Shown here: in pieces, positions 1-9,124 of the stretch
Layout of the letters: each line of letters opens with the position of its first letter
Numbering within the stretch: position 1 is the first letter of the stretch
Source: Rhodanobacteraceae bacterium
Lineage (GTDB): Bacteria > Pseudomonadota > Gammaproteobacteria > Xanthomonadales > SZUA-5
Length of the DNA: 64,000 bases
Reading direction: 5' to 3'
Assembly (NCBI GenBank): GCA_016713135.1
Contig: JADJPR010000020.1
Coordinates: 124,001 to 188,000 of the forward strand
Notes under the pieces: model-generated
The model's input: the letters and a program-made list of their open reading frames with translations, nothing else
What the model was told of the DNA's origin: nothing
The model's database searches: none
Made by a program: the position numbers and the translations under genes

Positions 1-1
1 G

Positions 2-2026
2 CAGACGCGGATGCTGGTGGATTCGGCGCTGTTCGGCGGCGGCAGCGAAGAACTGTCCGACGAGGAGAAGGCGCGCCGCGAGCGTCAGCGAATCGCCGGG
101 ACCTCAGGCATCGTGGAGTACGAGTGGTCGGCGGACGGCAAGCAACTGCTGTTCCCGATCGGCGGCTCGCTGATGGTCTACCGGGTCGGCGCCAAGCCGG
201 AGGATGCGGTCAAGCAACTCACGCGCGCCGAGGACGGCTTCGCCACCGACGCGAAGTTCTCGCCGCGCGGCAAGTACGTCAGCTTCGTCCGCGAGCGCGC
301 GCTGCATGCCATCGAGATCGCCAGCGGCGAGGAGATCGCGCTGAGTCCTTCCGCCGAAGCGCTGGTGAGCTACGGCATGGCCGAATTCGTCGCCCAGGAA
401 GAGATGGACCGGCATACCGGCTACTGGTGGGCGCCCGACGACAGCGCGGTGGCCTTTGCACGGGTCGACGAGGCGCCGGTCGCCATCGAGCGCCGCTTCG
501 AGGTCTACGCCGACCGCGCCGAGGTCATCGAGCAGCGCTACCCGGCGGCGGGCAAGGCGAACGCGGATGTGCGCCTGTACGTGCGCGCGCTCGCAGACGG
601 CCAGGACGTGGAGATCGACCTCGGCGCCGGGCGCGATGTCTACCTCGCACGCGTCGACTGGATGCCGGACGGCAAGGGCCTGCTGGTGCAGCGCCAGAGC
701 CGCGACCAGCGCACCCTGGACCTGCTGCTGGCCAGCGCCGGCGATGGCCAGGCCAGCGTGATCCTGAGCGAGGAGAGCGAGAGCTGGATCAATCTCCACA
801 ACGCGCTGCGCGTGTTGCCGGATGGGAAGAGCTTCATCTGGATGAGCGAGCAAAGCGGCCATGCGCACCTGGAATTGCGCGCCATTGACGGCAGCCTGAT
901 CCGCCCGTTGACGCGCGGGCCGTGGATGGTCGACGAGTTGCTCGCGGTGGACGCGCGGAAGCGCCGCGTTTGGTTCAGCGGCAACCCGGAGGATCCGCGC
1001 GAGAAACACGTCTACATGATTTCGCTGGACACCGATTCCCCTGGATCGGCCACCCGCGTGACGCTCTACAGCGGCTGGCATGAGGCGGTGTTCAGCGACG
1101 ATGCGCGGGTATTCGTCGACACCTTTTCCGACGAGAACACCCCGCCGCAGGTGCGCCTGAACGATGCCGCCGGCAAGGAACTGGCGTTGCTCGAAGCCAA
1201 CAAGGTGGACGAGAAGCACCCCTACCACCCGTATGCGCAAGCGCACCGCAAGCCCGAGTTCGGCACCCTGGAAGCGGCCGATGGGCAGGCTTTGCACTAT
1301 CGCCTGATCAAGCCGGCCGGGTTCGACGAATCGAAACAGTACCCGGTGCTGGTGCGGGTCTACGGTGGCCCGCATGTGCAATACGTGCAGCGCCGCTGGG
1401 ACGAACGCTGGGGCCTGGTCGATCAGGTCCTGGCGCAGCGCGGCTTCATCGTGTTCACCCTGGATAACCGCGGCAGCGCGCGCCGAGGGGTGGCCTTCGA
1501 ATCCCCGATCCTGCGCCAGATGGGCGGTCCCGAGGTGGCGGACCAGATGGTCGGGGTGCGCTGGCTGGCGCAGCAGCCCTTCGTCGATGGCAAGCGCATC
1601 GGCGTGTTCGGCTGGAGCTATGGCGGCTACATGACCCTGATGCTGCTGGCCAAGCATTCGCCCGAGATCGCCGCCGGGGTCTCGGTCGCGCCGGTGACCG
1701 ACTGGCGCCTGTACGACACCCATTACACCGAGCGCTACATGGACGATCCGAAGCGCTTCGCCGCTGCCTACAACCAGAGCTCGGTGCTGACCCACGCGGC
1801 CGGCCTCAAGAGCCCGCTGTACCTGATCCACGGGATGGCCGACGACAACGTGCTGTTCACCCATTCCACCCAGCTGATGGCCGATTTGCAGCAGCGCGGC
1901 ACGCGCTTCGACCTGATGACCTACCCCGGCGGCAAGCACGGCATCAACAACAGCCCGGCGATGCGCAAACACGTATTCAATTCGATCGTGGGATGGCTGG
2001 AGCGGCAGTTGGGCGGCCCGCGCTGA
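2..2026 (+). CDS. Dipeptidyl peptidase IV-type S9 serine peptidase (5' end outside window)
   Basis: This is an exopeptidase of the prolyl oligopeptidase clan that removes N-terminal dipeptides; relatives are secreted or periplasmic. Residues are numbered from the Met at base 11. The N-terminal two thirds is beta-propeller-like. The double-Glu motif that binds the substrate amino terminus is visible at about 130-131 (QEEMDRH). The C-terminal alpha/beta hydrolase domain has the nucleophile Ser536 in GWSYGGY, an Asp at 611/612 in ADDNV, and His643 in GGKHG. The reading frame is open to the first base, and no signal peptide is present in the visible part. Family members carry one, so the true start lies upstream and the Met at 11 is probably internal. 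The gene ends with TGA 59 bases before the next start. Confidence 0.9.
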   Translation, partial: QTRMLVDSALFGGGSEELSDEEKARRERQRIAGTSGIVEYEWSADGKQLLFPIGGSLMVYRVGAKPEDAVKQLTRAEDGFATDAKFSPRGKYVSFVRERALHAIEIASGEEIALSPSAEALVSYGMAEFVAQEEMDRHTGYWWAPDDSAVAFARVDEAPVAIERRFEVYADRAEVIEQRYPAAGKANADVRLYVRALADGQDVEIDLGAGRDVYLARVDWMPDGKGLLVQRQSRDQRTLDLLLASAGDGQASVILSEESESWINLHNALRVLPDGKSFIWMSEQSGHAHLELRAIDGSLIRPLTRGPWMVDELLAVDARKRRVWFSGNPEDPREKHVYMISLDTDSPGSATRVTLYSGWHEAVFSDDARVFVDTFSDENTPPQVRLNDAAGKELALLEANKVDEKHPYHPYAQAHRKPEFGTLEAADGQALHYRLIKPAGFDESKQYPVLVRVYGGPHVQYVQRRWDERWGLVDQVLAQRGFIVFTLDNRGSARRGVAFESPILRQMGGPEVADQMVGVRWLAQQPFVDGKRIGVFGWSYGGYMTLMLLAKHSPEIAAGVSVAPVTDWRLYDTHYTERYMDDPKRFAAAYNQSSVLTHAAGLKSPLYLIHGMADDNVLFTHSTQLMADLQQRGTRFDLMTYPGGKHGINNSPAMRKHVFNSIVGWLERQLGGPR

Positions 2027-2085
2027 GCGCCGCGTCAACTGCAGGCGGCGGCATGCGTTTGAACCGGCATCCTGACTCTCGCCCG

Positions 2086-4449
2086 ATGCGCATGATCCGA
2101 TTCCTGGCCTGCACCGTGGTGCTGGCATGCGCCGCGTCCGCGTTCGCCGCGCCCCCTGATGCAGGTGCCTGGTACGACCGCAACCGCGATGGCCACGGGC
2201 TGGATTTGCTGCGGGTTGGCGATCGCTATGTCGGCACCTTCTTCACCTATGCCGGCGACGGGCAGCCCTACTGGTATGCGATCGACGGCGTGCGCGACGG
2301 CGATGCGGTGCGCCTGGACCTGCTCGAGTTCCGCGCGGGCACCGGGGCGGCGCTGCCGGCATCGCTGGTCGCGCGGCATGCGGGCGCGGTGATGGAACCG
2401 GCCGCACCCGGCCAGTGCGGCGACGGTCAGCCGCGCCCCGGCGCGCAGCGCACTTTCGAGTTCCGTTTCGCCATCGACGGCGAAGCGCTGCGCTGGTGCC
2501 TGGAGCCGCTGCTGCCGATGGACGCCCTGCCCGAGCGTGCACTGTCCGGCAGCTGGTACGCCGGCGAGGCAGACACCGGCTGGGGCGTGGTCAGCTATTT
2601 CTTCGGCAGCGAGGCGGCGGCGAACGCCTTCCAGACCATCTACCTGTACGACGCCGACGGCCGCCCGCGCTGGGCCTACGCCGGCACGCCCGCCCCCAGC
2701 ACTGATCTGACGACGGTTTTCGGCTTCGCCCGCGGCTACTGCCGCAGTTGCGCCGCGCGCCCGCTGGAACGCGCCGATGGCGGCAGCGCGCGCGTGCGCC
2801 TGGTCACGCCGCGCAACGACAGCGGGCACAACCGCGTCGCGCTCGATCTGCGCTATCCATTCGGCGCTGGGGGCAGCTTCGTCCGCGGCGAGCGCCCGCT
2901 GCTGCTGCTCGCCGGCCATGCGCCGCCGGCAGGCGTGGTGGCCACGCGCGAGGGACTGGTGCGCGGCACGATCATTGACCAGGGCCTGCAGCGGCACCTG
3001 GCGATTCCCTTCGCCGCGGCGCCTATCGGGAACCTGCGCTGGCGCGCGCCGCAGCCGGCGCCGGCGCGCACGCGGGCGCTGGCAACCACCGATTTCGGCT
3101 TCGCCTGCCCGCAACCGGAATCGCCGGAAGGCGGCACCCAGACCGGCGTGCAGGGCGAGGACTACCTGACACTGAATGTCTGGTCGCCGCAGCAGCCAAC
3201 GGGGGCGCCGTTGCCGGTGTTCGTCTGGATCCACGGCGGCGGCTTCGTGCAGGGCTCCGCCAGCGCGATGTCGCCATCCGGCGAGCGCTTCTATGATGGG
3301 GCGAAGCTCGCGGCGCAGGGCATGCTGGTGGTGACTCTGCAATACCGCATCGGCCCGCTGGGCTTCATCTCGCTGCGCGATTTCTTCGGCGAAGCCGGCG
3401 ACCACCCGGCTGCCGGCAACTACGGCATCCTCGACCAGGTCGCCGCGCTGCAATGGGTGCGCGACAACATCGCAGCCTTCGGCGGCGATCCCGGCCGCGT
3501 GACCCTGGTCGGCCAGTCCGCCGGCGCCACCAGCGTCTGCGCCCTGCTCGGCAGCCCGCTCGCCGACGGCCTGTTCCACCGCGCGGTGCCGATGTCGAGC
3601 GCCTGCCCGCCGGTGCTCGCGGAACTCGACCGCCTGGTCGGCGGACGCGAACCGGCCTACGCGCAGGGCGACCGGCTGTTGCAGGCCAGCGGCTGCGCGA
3701 ATGCCGCGGACCGCCGCGCCTGCCTGCGCGCGCTGCCGGTGGCAACCATCCTGCAACTGACCCAGCCATCGCTGGGCTTCGGCCGCGAAGGCGGCGAGAC
3801 CTTCGGCCTGGTGCGCGACGGCCATGTGCTGAACGAGGCACCGGGCATCTCGATCGCCAGCGGCCGCGCGCGCCCGGTGCCGTTGATCTCCGGCGTCACC
3901 GCCGACGAACTGACCACCCTGCTGCCCGCCGAATTCCGCTCGATGACCGCTGCCGATTACCAGAGCCGGCTGCAGCAAGCCTTCCCGCAGGCCTGGCCGC
4001 AGGTGCTGGCGCGCTATCCGGTGGCGGACTATCCGTCGCCCTGGCGCGCCTTCGTCGCGGTGCAGACCGACCTCAGCTTCATCTGCCCGGCGCGCGCGGT
4101 CACGCTGAAACACGCCGCCGCTGGCAGGCCCACGTGGCGCTACGTCTACACCCATGTGTACGACGGCGCCCAAGCCGTGCTCGGCGCCTACCACGGCGGC
4201 GACATCCCCTTCGTCTTCGGCAACCGCGCCAGCTACACCGCGGCCGAGGCCGCCCTGCTCGACCAATGGCAGCGGCGATTGCTCAGCTTCGCCCGCGACG
4301 GCCACCCGGACAACCCCGGCGACACCCCCTGGCCACAGCGCACCGCCACTGCTGACCTGGCCCTGGAGCTGAATCCGGCAGGCCAACCGACGCTGGTCGA
4401 CCACCACCAGGACGACTGCCTGTTCTGGGACCAGTTCGTGGATTTCTGA
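2086..4449 (+). CDS. Secreted type-B carboxylesterase with two N-terminal GxWY repeats
   Basis: This is an alpha/beta hydrolase expected to cleave carboxylic esters outside the cytoplasm. The chosen start gives a clear signal peptide (MRMIRFLACTVVLACAASAFA). Residues ~23-260 hold two copies of a module starting GAWYDR... and GSWYAGE..., each with a ...YxxDGxPxW.Y strand. The esterase domain follows. It shows the oxyanion-hole motif HGGGF, the nucleophile Ser478 in GQSAG (usually GESAG), an acidic residue at Asp607/Glu608 in TADEL, and His703 in AYHGGDIPF. At 787 residues it is about 250 longer than a plain carboxylesterase because of the N-terminal module. Upstream in-frame Met codons at 1993 and 2053 would spoil the signal peptide. 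The natural substrate is unknown. Confidence 0.85.
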   Translation: MRMIRFLACTVVLACAASAFAAPPDAGAWYDRNRDGHGLDLLRVGDRYVGTFFTYAGDGQPYWYAIDGVRDGDAVRLDLLEFRAGTGAALPASLVARHAGAVMEPAAPGQCGDGQPRPGAQRTFEFRFAIDGEALRWCLEPLLPMDALPERALSGSWYAGEADTGWGVVSYFFGSEAAANAFQTIYLYDADGRPRWAYAGTPAPSTDLTTVFGFARGYCRSCAARPLERADGGSARVRLVTPRNDSGHNRVALDLRYPFGAGGSFVRGERPLLLLAGHAPPAGVVATREGLVRGTIIDQGLQRHLAIPFAAAPIGNLRWRAPQPAPARTRALATTDFGFACPQPESPEGGTQTGVQGEDYLTLNVWSPQQPTGAPLPVFVWIHGGGFVQGSASAMSPSGERFYDGAKLAAQGMLVVTLQYRIGPLGFISLRDFFGEAGDHPAAGNYGILDQVAALQWVRDNIAAFGGDPGRVTLVGQSAGATSVCALLGSPLADGLFHRAVPMSSACPPVLAELDRLVGGREPAYAQGDRLLQASGCANAADRRACLRALPVATILQLTQPSLGFGREGGETFGLVRDGHVLNEAPGISIASGRARPVPLISGVTADELTTLLPAEFRSMTAADYQSRLQQAFPQAWPQVLARYPVADYPSPWRAFVAVQTDLSFICPARAVTLKHAAAGRPTWRYVYTHVYDGAQAVLGAYHGGDIPFVFGNRASYTAAEAALLDQWQRRLLSFARDGHPDNPGDTPWPQRTATADLALELNPAGQPTLVDHHQDDCLFWDQFVDF

Positions 4450-4729
4450 GCAGCGGCGGTCACGATCCCCGACAGGGTCGATTCTTGCCGAACGTGCCGC
4501 AAGGGATTGATTTTTCGTACGGCGGTGTATCACGCAGCGATGCACCGCCGGCGGTTGGCCAGCCTGCGGGAGCAGCTTCAGCGGCGATCTTTTGCTGGCG
4601 GCAGCGGGAAAGATCGGCGACAGAGTCGGCTCCCACAGGCGTGCGGCGAGCGAGTTACGCTGCCCACAACCCACAAGCGGCGCGTGCTTTGTCGCGGAGC
4701 GCGAGCCAACGCCGCGCCCTGCGCCGCGC
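4450..4729. other. Intergenic region between convergent genes with REP-like repeat
   Basis: No gene is visible in this 280-base gap. It contains the REP-like inverted repeat at 4563-4639. It also holds a lone right arm of the TGGGTTG repeat family near 4660-4677 (CCCACAACCCACAA). The esterase and the diguanylate cyclase converge on the gap. Confidence 0.6.
4563..4639. repeat. REP-like imperfect palindrome
   Basis: The left arm (4563-4592) begins CCTGCGGGAGCAGCTTC. The right arm (4609-4639), read on the other strand, begins CCTGTGGGAGCCGACTC. Both arms end in GATCTTT next to a 16-base loop. The terminal GGGAGC...GCTCCCACAGG core resembles the REP sequences of Pseudomonas and Xanthomonadaceae. 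A half copy (GACGCCGCTCCCAC) lies inside the repeat element at 37611-37798. No RAYT transposase gene is visible in the window. Confidence 0.7.
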
Positions 4730-7645
4730 CTAGTCCGTATAGACCTCGACCCGGTCGCGCCCCGCGTTCTTGGCGCGGTACAAGGCGAGGTCGGCGAACT
4801 CGAACAACTGGGCCGTGTCGCCGGGTTTGTGCTTCAGCCGTTCGGCGACGCCGATCGACACGCTGCTGCGCTCGCCGTCGCGGCCGACATGGCGGGCGTC
4901 GCGGCGGATCGCCTCGGCGCGTTCGCGCGCGACGTCCACCGACGAGCCGGGCATCAGCAGCACGAATTCCTCGCCGCCGTAACGCGCCAGGAGTTCACCC
5001 GGCCCCACCCAGCCCGACAGCCGCTCGGCAATGGCGCGCAGGCGCTCGTCGCCAACCAGGTGGCCATAGGTATCGTTGAACTGCTTGAAGTGATCGACGT
5101 CGATCAGCAGCAACGCCAGGTGCGCATCGGCGGCCCTGGACGCAGCCCAGGCGCCATCCATCTCGAATTCGAGCTTGCGCCGGTTGGCCACGCCGGTCAG
5201 GCCGTCGACATCGGCCAGCTCGGACAGCCGGCGGTTGGCCAGTTCCAGCTCATTGGTGCGCTGCGCGAGTGCCTCGGTGCGCTCGGAGACCTGAGCCTCC
5301 AGTTCTTCGTTGCGCCGTTCCAGGGTGCGCGAGCGCCAACGCAACAGCAGCATGAACACGATGACCAGTAGCGCCACCGCACCCAGCAGCGCCCACGGCG
5401 TCTGGTACCAGGCCGCGGCAACCCGGACCGGGTAGCTCAGGACCGGCCCGGCGACACCCGCCTCATCGAGCACGCGCGCCTGAAACTCGTAGTCCCCGGG
5501 TGGCAGCGCGCTGAACTCTCGGCGGCCCTCGGCGCCGCTCTCGACCCACTGCGATTCCTGGCCTTCCAGGCGCGACTGGTAGCGCAGGGTTCCGGAGATC
5601 GTCGGGCTGGCGTATTCGAATCGCAACTGGCGGAAAAGCGGGAGTTCGCTGGCGGCGGGCTGCAGTGGCAGCATTCGCGTACTGCCGTCGGCCAGTTCCA
5701 GGCTGACGCGCTCCATCGTGGGCCCTGCGCGCGCAGGCTCGGCGCGCGGGGCACGCGGGTCGAAACGCACCACGCCACTCCAGGTGCCGATCCAGGCGCG
5801 TCCGTCGATGCCCCCGCAAGAAAGATCGATGATCCCGCGGGTCCCGCCATCCATCGGCTTGAGCTCGACGAAGGGTTGCGCCGGGTTCGCGTCACGGCGC
5901 AGCAACCGGCGACCGTTGAAGGCGAACACACTGCCATCGCCACAGGTGCGCACCCGCAGGTCCGCCGTTGGGGCAAGACCGGCCTTGACCAATGCATGAT
6001 CGGGCTGCGGCACGAGTGCCCGCCCGTCCCAGGCAAGCAGCATCGCCTCGGCCGCCACCATGACCTTGCCATCGAGCTTGAGCACTGCCGCACTTTCATC
6101 CGGCTTGCGCCGGCCGCCGAGGTCGAATGGCTCCGGCTCGCCCAGCGTACGCCCATCCGCCTGCATTGCCAGGCGCACCGGGTCCGCCAGCAGACGATCG
6201 ATCCACAGCGATCCGTCGGGTTCCTCCGCGATCTCGTCGAAGCGGAAGGAGGGGTCGCTGAAACGCTGGCCGGGAATGAAGGCGTCGCCCTGGCGATCAA
6301 GCACGCGCATCCCGGCGTCCTCGACCACATAGATCCGGTCCGGGACCACTTTGGACGGCACCAGGCGCCACGCCAAGGTCTCGCTGGTGACTGCGCGCAA
6401 CACCTTGTCGCGCCAGAGGTACACCCCCTCGCGTGCGGCAACCAGCATGCCGGCCGGGGTCGACAGCAGATGGTTCACCTCGGTTTGCGCGAGCCCGACG
6501 ACCTCCAGGCGGGTACCCCCCGAGGCCTCGCGCATGGCGCCGTGCAGGCCCACCGAGGTGGCGACATAAAGGCGCCCGTCGTGCTCGGCGGCATGCGTCA
6601 CCGGCCCGCGCAAGCCGTGGCTGCGGTCGATCAGGGACCAGGCGGCGGACAGCGAAAGGCGCACGATGTCGGCCTCGGTCGCGGCCCACAGATGGTTTTC
6701 ACGGTCGACTCCCAGCGCGATCACCGGTGCCGTCCCGGTCGGCCAGGTATGAAAGGCGGTGAAATCCGCATTGAAGCGCACGATGTCGCCACTCAAGGTG
6801 CCGACCGCGTAGCCGCCATCGGGAATCGGCGTCATCACATAGGGATTGCTGGAATACAGCGAGGCTTCCGCCGGATGGCGGCGGCGCGCCGCGACCTTGC
6901 CATCGATGTGATAAAGCTGGCCGTTGTCGGTCAGCAACCAGTACTGCTCTGGCCCCTGGCGCACCAGCCCGCGCACGCGGCCTGCTGCGCGCAGCCACGG
7001 CACCAGTTCGCCGGTGTCGAGCGTGAACAGTTGCCGGTCGCGCAAGGCCACCACCGGGCGTCCGCCCGGCTGGAACATCGCCAGCAGGTGCGAGGGCAGG
7101 TCGAGCGTGCGCTGGCTGCCGTCGTAACCGACGAAGAACAGTTTCAGGCCGGTGGCGAACCAGACTCCGTCATCGACCGCGATGGTGTCCCAGATCTCGC
7201 CGAGCGGCGCCCCCTCGGCGGCGTCCGGAAAGAACTTGCGCTCGAGGCTGACAAATCCGTAACGACCATCGGCAGCACGCTCGAGCACGCCGAAATTCTG
7301 GTAGCCGCCGACATAGATGCGCCCGTCCTTGCCCAATGCGAGCGAGCGCACGGTGCCGGCGCCAGGCACGTCGATGCGCTGCCAGCGCTTGCCGTAATAG
7401 CGCAGCAGGCCATCTGCGTTGCCGATGAAGACCTCGCCGCCGGGGAGCGCGAGCACCGCAAAGCTGTAGGGCTGGGCCTCGGTATCCGCCGGCACGAAGC
7501 GCGCAAGGCTGGGCTGGCCGGACCATTCCTCGGCGTGCAGTGCGGCGGCCTGGAGCAACAGGAGTGCGACCAGCGCGCGCCAGGCCAGCGCACGGGCGTG
7601 CAGCCATGCGCGCCCGTCTGCGGCCCACGCCGCCCCGGTATCCAA
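4730..7645 (-). CDS. Two-component-regulator-propeller / Y_Y_Y sensor diguanylate cyclase
   Basis: This protein is predicted to make cyclic di-GMP in response to a periplasmic signal. It has 971 residues. An N-terminal hydrophobic signal or anchor (~24-40) is followed by a long region of propeller-type repeats, then a Y_Y_Y-like beta-sandwich (~640-745, including LPPGDYEFQARVLD). A transmembrane helix follows (ALLGAVALLVIVFMLLL), then a short coiled coil rich in Glu and Arg. The C-terminal GGDEF domain has the entry motif DVDGLTGVANRR and an intact active site GGEEF at 890-894. No RxxD inhibitory site is obvious right before the active site. No EAL or response-regulator domain is attached. 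The domain order matches hybrid periplasmic-propeller cyclases. The ligand is unknown. Confidence 0.88.
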   Translation of the reverse strand: MDTGAAWAADGRAWLHARALAWRALVALLLLQAAALHAEEWSGQPSLARFVPADTEAQPYSFAVLALPGGEVFIGNADGLLRYYGKRWQRIDVPGAGTVRSLALGKDGRIYVGGYQNFGVLERAADGRYGFVSLERKFFPDAAEGAPLGEIWDTIAVDDGVWFATGLKLFFVGYDGSQRTLDLPSHLLAMFQPGGRPVVALRDRQLFTLDTGELVPWLRAAGRVRGLVRQGPEQYWLLTDNGQLYHIDGKVAARRRHPAEASLYSSNPYVMTPIPDGGYAVGTLSGDIVRFNADFTAFHTWPTGTAPVIALGVDRENHLWAATEADIVRLSLSAAWSLIDRSHGLRGPVTHAAEHDGRLYVATSVGLHGAMREASGGTRLEVVGLAQTEVNHLLSTPAGMLVAAREGVYLWRDKVLRAVTSETLAWRLVPSKVVPDRIYVVEDAGMRVLDRQGDAFIPGQRFSDPSFRFDEIAEEPDGSLWIDRLLADPVRLAMQADGRTLGEPEPFDLGGRRKPDESAAVLKLDGKVMVAAEAMLLAWDGRALVPQPDHALVKAGLAPTADLRVRTCGDGSVFAFNGRRLLRRDANPAQPFVELKPMDGGTRGIIDLSCGGIDGRAWIGTWSGVVRFDPRAPRAEPARAGPTMERVSLELADGSTRMLPLQPAASELPLFRQLRFEYASPTISGTLRYQSRLEGQESQWVESGAEGRREFSALPPGDYEFQARVLDEAGVAGPVLSYPVRVAAAWYQTPWALLGAVALLVIVFMLLLRWRSRTLERRNEELEAQVSERTEALAQRTNELELANRRLSELADVDGLTGVANRRKLEFEMDGAWAASRAADAHLALLLIDVDHFKQFNDTYGHLVGDERLRAIAERLSGWVGPGELLARYGGEEFVLLMPGSSVDVARERAEAIRRDARHVGRDGERSSVSIGVAERLKHKPGDTAQLFEFADLALYRAKNAGRDRVEVYTD

Positions 7646-7867
7646 CCTGCCGCGCTGTCTCAGGATGCCGATGCTTCAGCTCCTTCCCCGCCCCCAGGGG
7701 GACGATGCGACTTTCCGCCTGCGGACGCAATCGACCGCCTTGCGAACAATGGCAGCCGCGCGCGGTGGACATCGGTCTGGCGGCGGCCAGCGGGTCTGGC
7801 ATACTCGATCGGGTGTCGCTTGCGCACCTGCTGCGGCACGCTCCGTCCCCGCCGGTTCGCAACGTCC

Positions 7868-9124
7868 ATGTTCCTGTTTCGCCTGTGGCTCGGCCTGATG
7901 CTGTGCATTCCATTGGCAGCTGCCGAGGAATGGACCACCGAGGACGTCTATACCCGGCACCAGGACAGCGTCGTCCAGGTGCGCATCATCGATGCGCGCG
8001 GCGGGGCCAAGCGATCCATCGGCTCGGGCTTCATGGTCAGTGACGACGGGCGCCTGGTGACCAATTTCCACGTGGTCGCGGACTTCGTTCACCACCCGGA
8101 CGACCACCGCGCCGAGTGGCACGGCAGCGACGGCAGCAGCGGCGCACTGGAACTGCTCGATGTCGATGTGGTGCACGATCTCGCCGTCATGCAGTCGCGC
8201 GATCTTGCCGGACGCAAGTTCCTCGCTGTCGAGAGCAACCTGCCGAAGATGGGTGAGCGCATCTTTTCGCTCGGCTTCCCCTACGACCTGGGGCTCACCA
8301 TCGTCGAGGGCACCTACAACGGCCTGCTGGAGAAGTCGCTGTACGAGCGCATCCACCTGACCGCATCGATCAACCCGGGCATGAGCGGCGGGCCTGCCAT
8401 CGACCGCAACGGCAATGTGATTGGCGTGAATGTCGCAACCGCCGGCAACCAGGTCAGCTTCCTGGTGCCCGCGCGGCATGTCATCGACCTGCTGCTGCGC
8501 GACGAAGCCGCCACACGTGGCGAACTGATGGACCGGATCGGGGCGCAGCTGCGCGGGAACCAGGCGCGCTATCTCGGCGAGCTGATGCAGGCGCCATTCG
8601 CCACGGTCTCGCTCGGCGGATACCAGGTGCCCGCGGCGATCGCGCGCTTCGTCAGCTGCTGGAGCCAGACCGAGCAGGATCAGGAGCGCCTGTTTGACCA
8701 CACCGAACTCAGCTGCCAGAGCGAGGACGACGTGTTCCTGTCGGGCGACCTGACCACCGGCGCCATCCGCTACGAACATGAGCTGCGCAGTGCCCGCAGG
8801 ATCGGGCTGCTGCGCTTCTGGACCCAGATGGAGCACAGCTTCGCCAGCTTCTACGGCGAGCTTGGCGGCGACCGCAGCACGGTCACCGATTTCCAGTGCC
8901 ACAGCGATTTCCTCGACGAGTCCGGGATCAAACGCAAGCTGGTGCTGTGCGTGCGGCGCTACCGCGAGTTCGAGGGCCTTTACGACCTGGTGCAACGGCA
9001 AGTCACCCTGGACGACAACCTGCGCTCGCTGCAATCGACCCTGATCCTGACCGGAGTCGACCGCGAACAGGGGATGCGCTTCGCGCGTCGCTTCGTCGAC
9101 GGCATCCGCTGGGAGCGGCCATGA
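7868..9124 (+). CDS. Secreted trypsin-like (S1C/DegP-type) serine protease
   Basis: This is a 418-residue serine protease with a signal peptide (MFLFRLWLGLMLCIPLAAA) at the chosen start. The catalytic triad is readable: His68 in TNFHVV, Asp104 in VHDLAVM and Ser173 in NPGMSGGPA. After the protease domain (~30-215) there is a ~200-residue C-terminal region with several Cys residues and no recognisable PDZ repeat, so it is not a standard DegP or DegS. Its stop codon overlaps the start of the FHA gene (ATGA), so the two are probably translated together. The C-terminal part may serve substrate binding or inhibition, but this is inference. Confidence 0.85.
   Translation: MFLFRLWLGLMLCIPLAAAEEWTTEDVYTRHQDSVVQVRIIDARGGAKRSIGSGFMVSDDGRLVTNFHVVADFVHHPDDHRAEWHGSDGSSGALELLDVDVVHDLAVMQSRDLAGRKFLAVESNLPKMGERIFSLGFPYDLGLTIVEGTYNGLLEKSLYERIHLTASINPGMSGGPAIDRNGNVIGVNVATAGNQVSFLVPARHVIDLLLRDEAATRGELMDRIGAQLRGNQARYLGELMQAPFATVSLGGYQVPAAIARFVSCWSQTEQDQERLFDHTELSCQSEDDVFLSGDLTTGAIRYEHELRSARRIGLLRFWTQMEHSFASFYGELGGDRSTVTDFQCHSDFLDESGIKRKLVLCVRRYREFEGLYDLVQRQVTLDDNLRSLQSTLILTGVDREQGMRFARRFVDGIRWERP

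Noticed and set aside
2035..4674. 879-codon open frame on the minus strand
   Set aside because: It lies opposite the carboxylesterase, has no recognisable domain and has the Arg/Ala/His-rich text typical of antisense frames in high-GC DNA.
5876..7867. Upstream extension of the trypsin-like protease frame
   Set aside because: The frame is open for 664 codons but lies antisense to the diguanylate cyclase. The signal peptide at 7868 marks the real start.
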